A stretch of DNA of 64,000 nucleotides from Chlorops oryzae (Eukaryota > Arthropoda > Insecta > Diptera > Chloropidae), in assembly GCA_020466095.1 (NCBI GenBank), contig CM035808.1, positions 17,711,853-17,775,852 on the forward strand, given 5' to 3'. Positions 62,184-64,000 of this stretch are shown in pieces. Positions within the stretch are counted from its first letter, which is position 1. Each line of letters starts with the position of its first letter. The translations under genes were made by a program, and so were the position numbers. Under the pieces are notes generated by a model. That model did not search any database and was not told the DNA's origin. It saw only the letters and a program-made list of their open reading frames with translations.

Positions 62184-64000
62184 TTTGATCTTTTATTTCA
62201 ACTTTTTCTTCAATATTTTTCCTTGCAGTGAGTTGTTTGTGTACTTTGTTTTGTTGTTGTTATAGTTGTTTTTTTTTTTTTTTTTACGTAATTAGACTGT
62301 TATCAATTCAATTGACCGCGTCTTGTTTTTGTCACGAACTGTAGTCTTTGAAAGTCTAGACGCGACTGCCAGTTATTGTCGAGAGTATGTATGAGACGCG
62401 GCAGGCAATAAAAAATAAATGTAAAAATATGTTTTGTTTTTGTACTTCGTGCGAGAGTGAGATTTTTTCCTTTTAAAACTATTTTTGAAAATTTTTTCCG
62501 CTTTTTTATTTTGTTTTCTTTGCGTGATAATAATTTTTTTTCTGTACAACTGGGGCGTCGGACTGTTATCAAACTGGAAATAGAAAGAGTAAAAATTTAT
62601 GTTCAAAAGCCGGCCGGACTAAAGAGTGTTAGTTCAATATCTGGATTTCCGAATACATAGTTCTATTACACCGACAAGAAGAGTTTTGTATCAGACAAAA
62701 GGGGCTGTGGTAATAGCTTTCATTTTTCCTTAAAGGAATGCCTCTCTCTGTCTATCTCTCTCTTTGACCAAAGGTATTTTTTGATGGCAAGAGGCTCACC
62801 TTGTGTCGTTCGTTTTCGATAATGCTTGATCAGTGACATTTTTCTTCTACATAAGATACACCCACTTCAATTTAAAGACGCATTACATGACCCACTGGCC
62901 CCTTTGAAATTTATTGTTTATTAAAATGACAACTGTCATGGCGAAAAGATAAGAATTTAAATTGCAAGAAAAGGCTCAATAAAGAGAGCTTAAAGATAGA
63001 AGAAATTATATTGTTCCTTCTTGCGAAACACTTGATCGACTGCGTTTGAAAAGGGTTAAGTTAAAAATTGTTTTGTTAAAATTTGTGTGACTTTCTCATT
63101 CAGATAAACGTGCAGCCGCCACGTGCAACAAGTCCGCAGGTGAAATTTGAAAAAGAAAAACACTCTCGATCTTACTTACACAAAAGGCCAAAAAGACTGA
63201 GTGGAAATAAAATGAAATTCATTATAATTTTGCTCAATGCATTCAAAGAAAATGTAATGAAAGAAAATGTTGCTCAAATAGTTCTCTCCACGATCGCATT
63301 GAGTGATCATGAGGGGAGAGAAAATATTTCGAGTCGAAAAAACCAAAAGGCAGGTACTTAAAAAAAAACTCAAACTTGCTTCACCGTATCTAGTTCTCTC
63401 ATATATACCTACATATGTATGCTCTGTGTGTGCTGTTTAATGAATCAATTTCAAAGTCACAATGACGAGCCCCCTTTTTTGGAGCTGCCGAATTGAGAAT
63501 TAAAAAAAATAAATAAAAAACGAATGAGAAAAATGCGATACTCACAAAAATGTTTAACAGATCTCAGGTCTCAAATACTTGGGATTTATCTTCTAGTCCT
63601 CGGTCTTAATAAATTATATTCGACTTCTTTTATGCAGGTACACAAATTTCTTTTCTTTGAACGGTTTGAACATTGCTCGAGGTAGATTGCTTTGAACTTT
63701 TTCAAATGAAGTTGAATAATTCGATGCTTAGATTCTAACAAATTTCTTAACACACGAAATATAGTAGTTACTTTATATTTATTAATATAATTTAAGAAAA
63801 TTTTAAATCTCTCTTTCTCTCGAAAACCGAACTAATCGATGCCAGCTAAATGTTTGGAATACAACAATCAGCGGATAAACAAAAACAACCCTTACTCCAA
63901 TGACGTTTGAGTGGTTAACGAAAAACACTCGATTTTTCTACTTTTGACTCTGCAACACACTCAAATTAAAATATTTTTTTTTTATTATAATTTTTCGCAA
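62184..64000. other. region upstream of the acyl-CoA synthetase
   Basis: Should include the synthetase promoter and 5' UTR on the minus strand; no TATA/Inr pair stood out. The 92-codon frame at 63083-63361 has no recognisable family features. Poly-T and AT-rich runs; nothing else is supported. Confidence 0.6.

Noticed and set aside
63083..63361. 92-codon frame at the right edge
   Set aside because: No domain, compositional or splice support; Lys/Asn-rich as expected from AT-rich DNA.

Overview
This is nuclear DNA of a cyclorrhaphan (higher) fly. The grounds are an AT-rich, intron-rich layout, long insect-type microsatellites, a mellifera-type mariner, DINE-1/mini-me-like Helitrons, and a very fly-like Stardust MAGUK gene with poly-Q/poly-N exons. 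The style of the repeats (TACATACATATG runs, AAAACAAGTA Helitron ends) would suit a tephritid or a related family, but the sequence does not settle the species. Nothing prokaryotic, plasmid or viral was seen.

Two protein-coding host genes can be supported. (1) stardust (sdt; the Pals1/MPP5 orthologue) lies on + from 12989 (upstream exons missing) to the stop at 47579-47581. Exons are 12989-13158, 13228-13319 or extended to 15327, 20246-20461, an alternative first exon 38363-38926, then 44396-44612, 44690-45993, 46067-46263, 46648-46779, 47128-47309 and 47399-47581. In order these carry an ECR1-like motif, low-complexity scaffold, ECR2, two L27, PDZ, SH3, a basic Hook and a guanylate-kinase-like domain. 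All phases fit, except for one extra base in the PDZ-coding part (~45403) and one in the GGC-rich part of the long exon (~14340-14372). (2) A 599-aa acyl-CoA synthetase of the 4-coumarate-CoA-ligase/luciferase family lies on - (62183 to 52681, five exons). All adenylation motifs are present and the N-terminus looks like a mitochondrial presequence. The two genes converge on the 47.6-52.7 kb gap.

The rest is intron and intergenic DNA filled with mobile elements. At the left edge two mariner copies sit head to head as a near-perfect palindrome (arms of about 0.8 kb, loop of about 45 bp). One copy is frameshifted and leaves the window; the other has a full-length DD34D transposase but no 5' terminal repeat. 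sdt introns hold a 5'-truncated LINE with RNase H (15.7-16.5 kb), a directly duplicated ~2-3 kb segment (24.1-27.2 and 28.1-30.0 kb) with a Helitron-like 101-bp tandem array at the junction, a tRNA-derived SINE whose empty site survives in the other copy, two fold-back elements and many MITEs. The synthetase introns hold a Helitron split by a 1.1-kb TA-flanked element built from AAGTCGA-type motifs, a TA-flanked MITE, tRNA-derived SINE-like pieces and a hAT-like MITE.

How the genes work: Stardust links Crumbs (PDZ), Patj and Lin-7 (L27 domains) and Par-6 (ECR motifs) at the apical membrane of epithelia and photoreceptors. The synthetase activates a fatty or other carboxylic acid to its CoA ester, probably in mitochondria. 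No functional link between these neighbours is evident.
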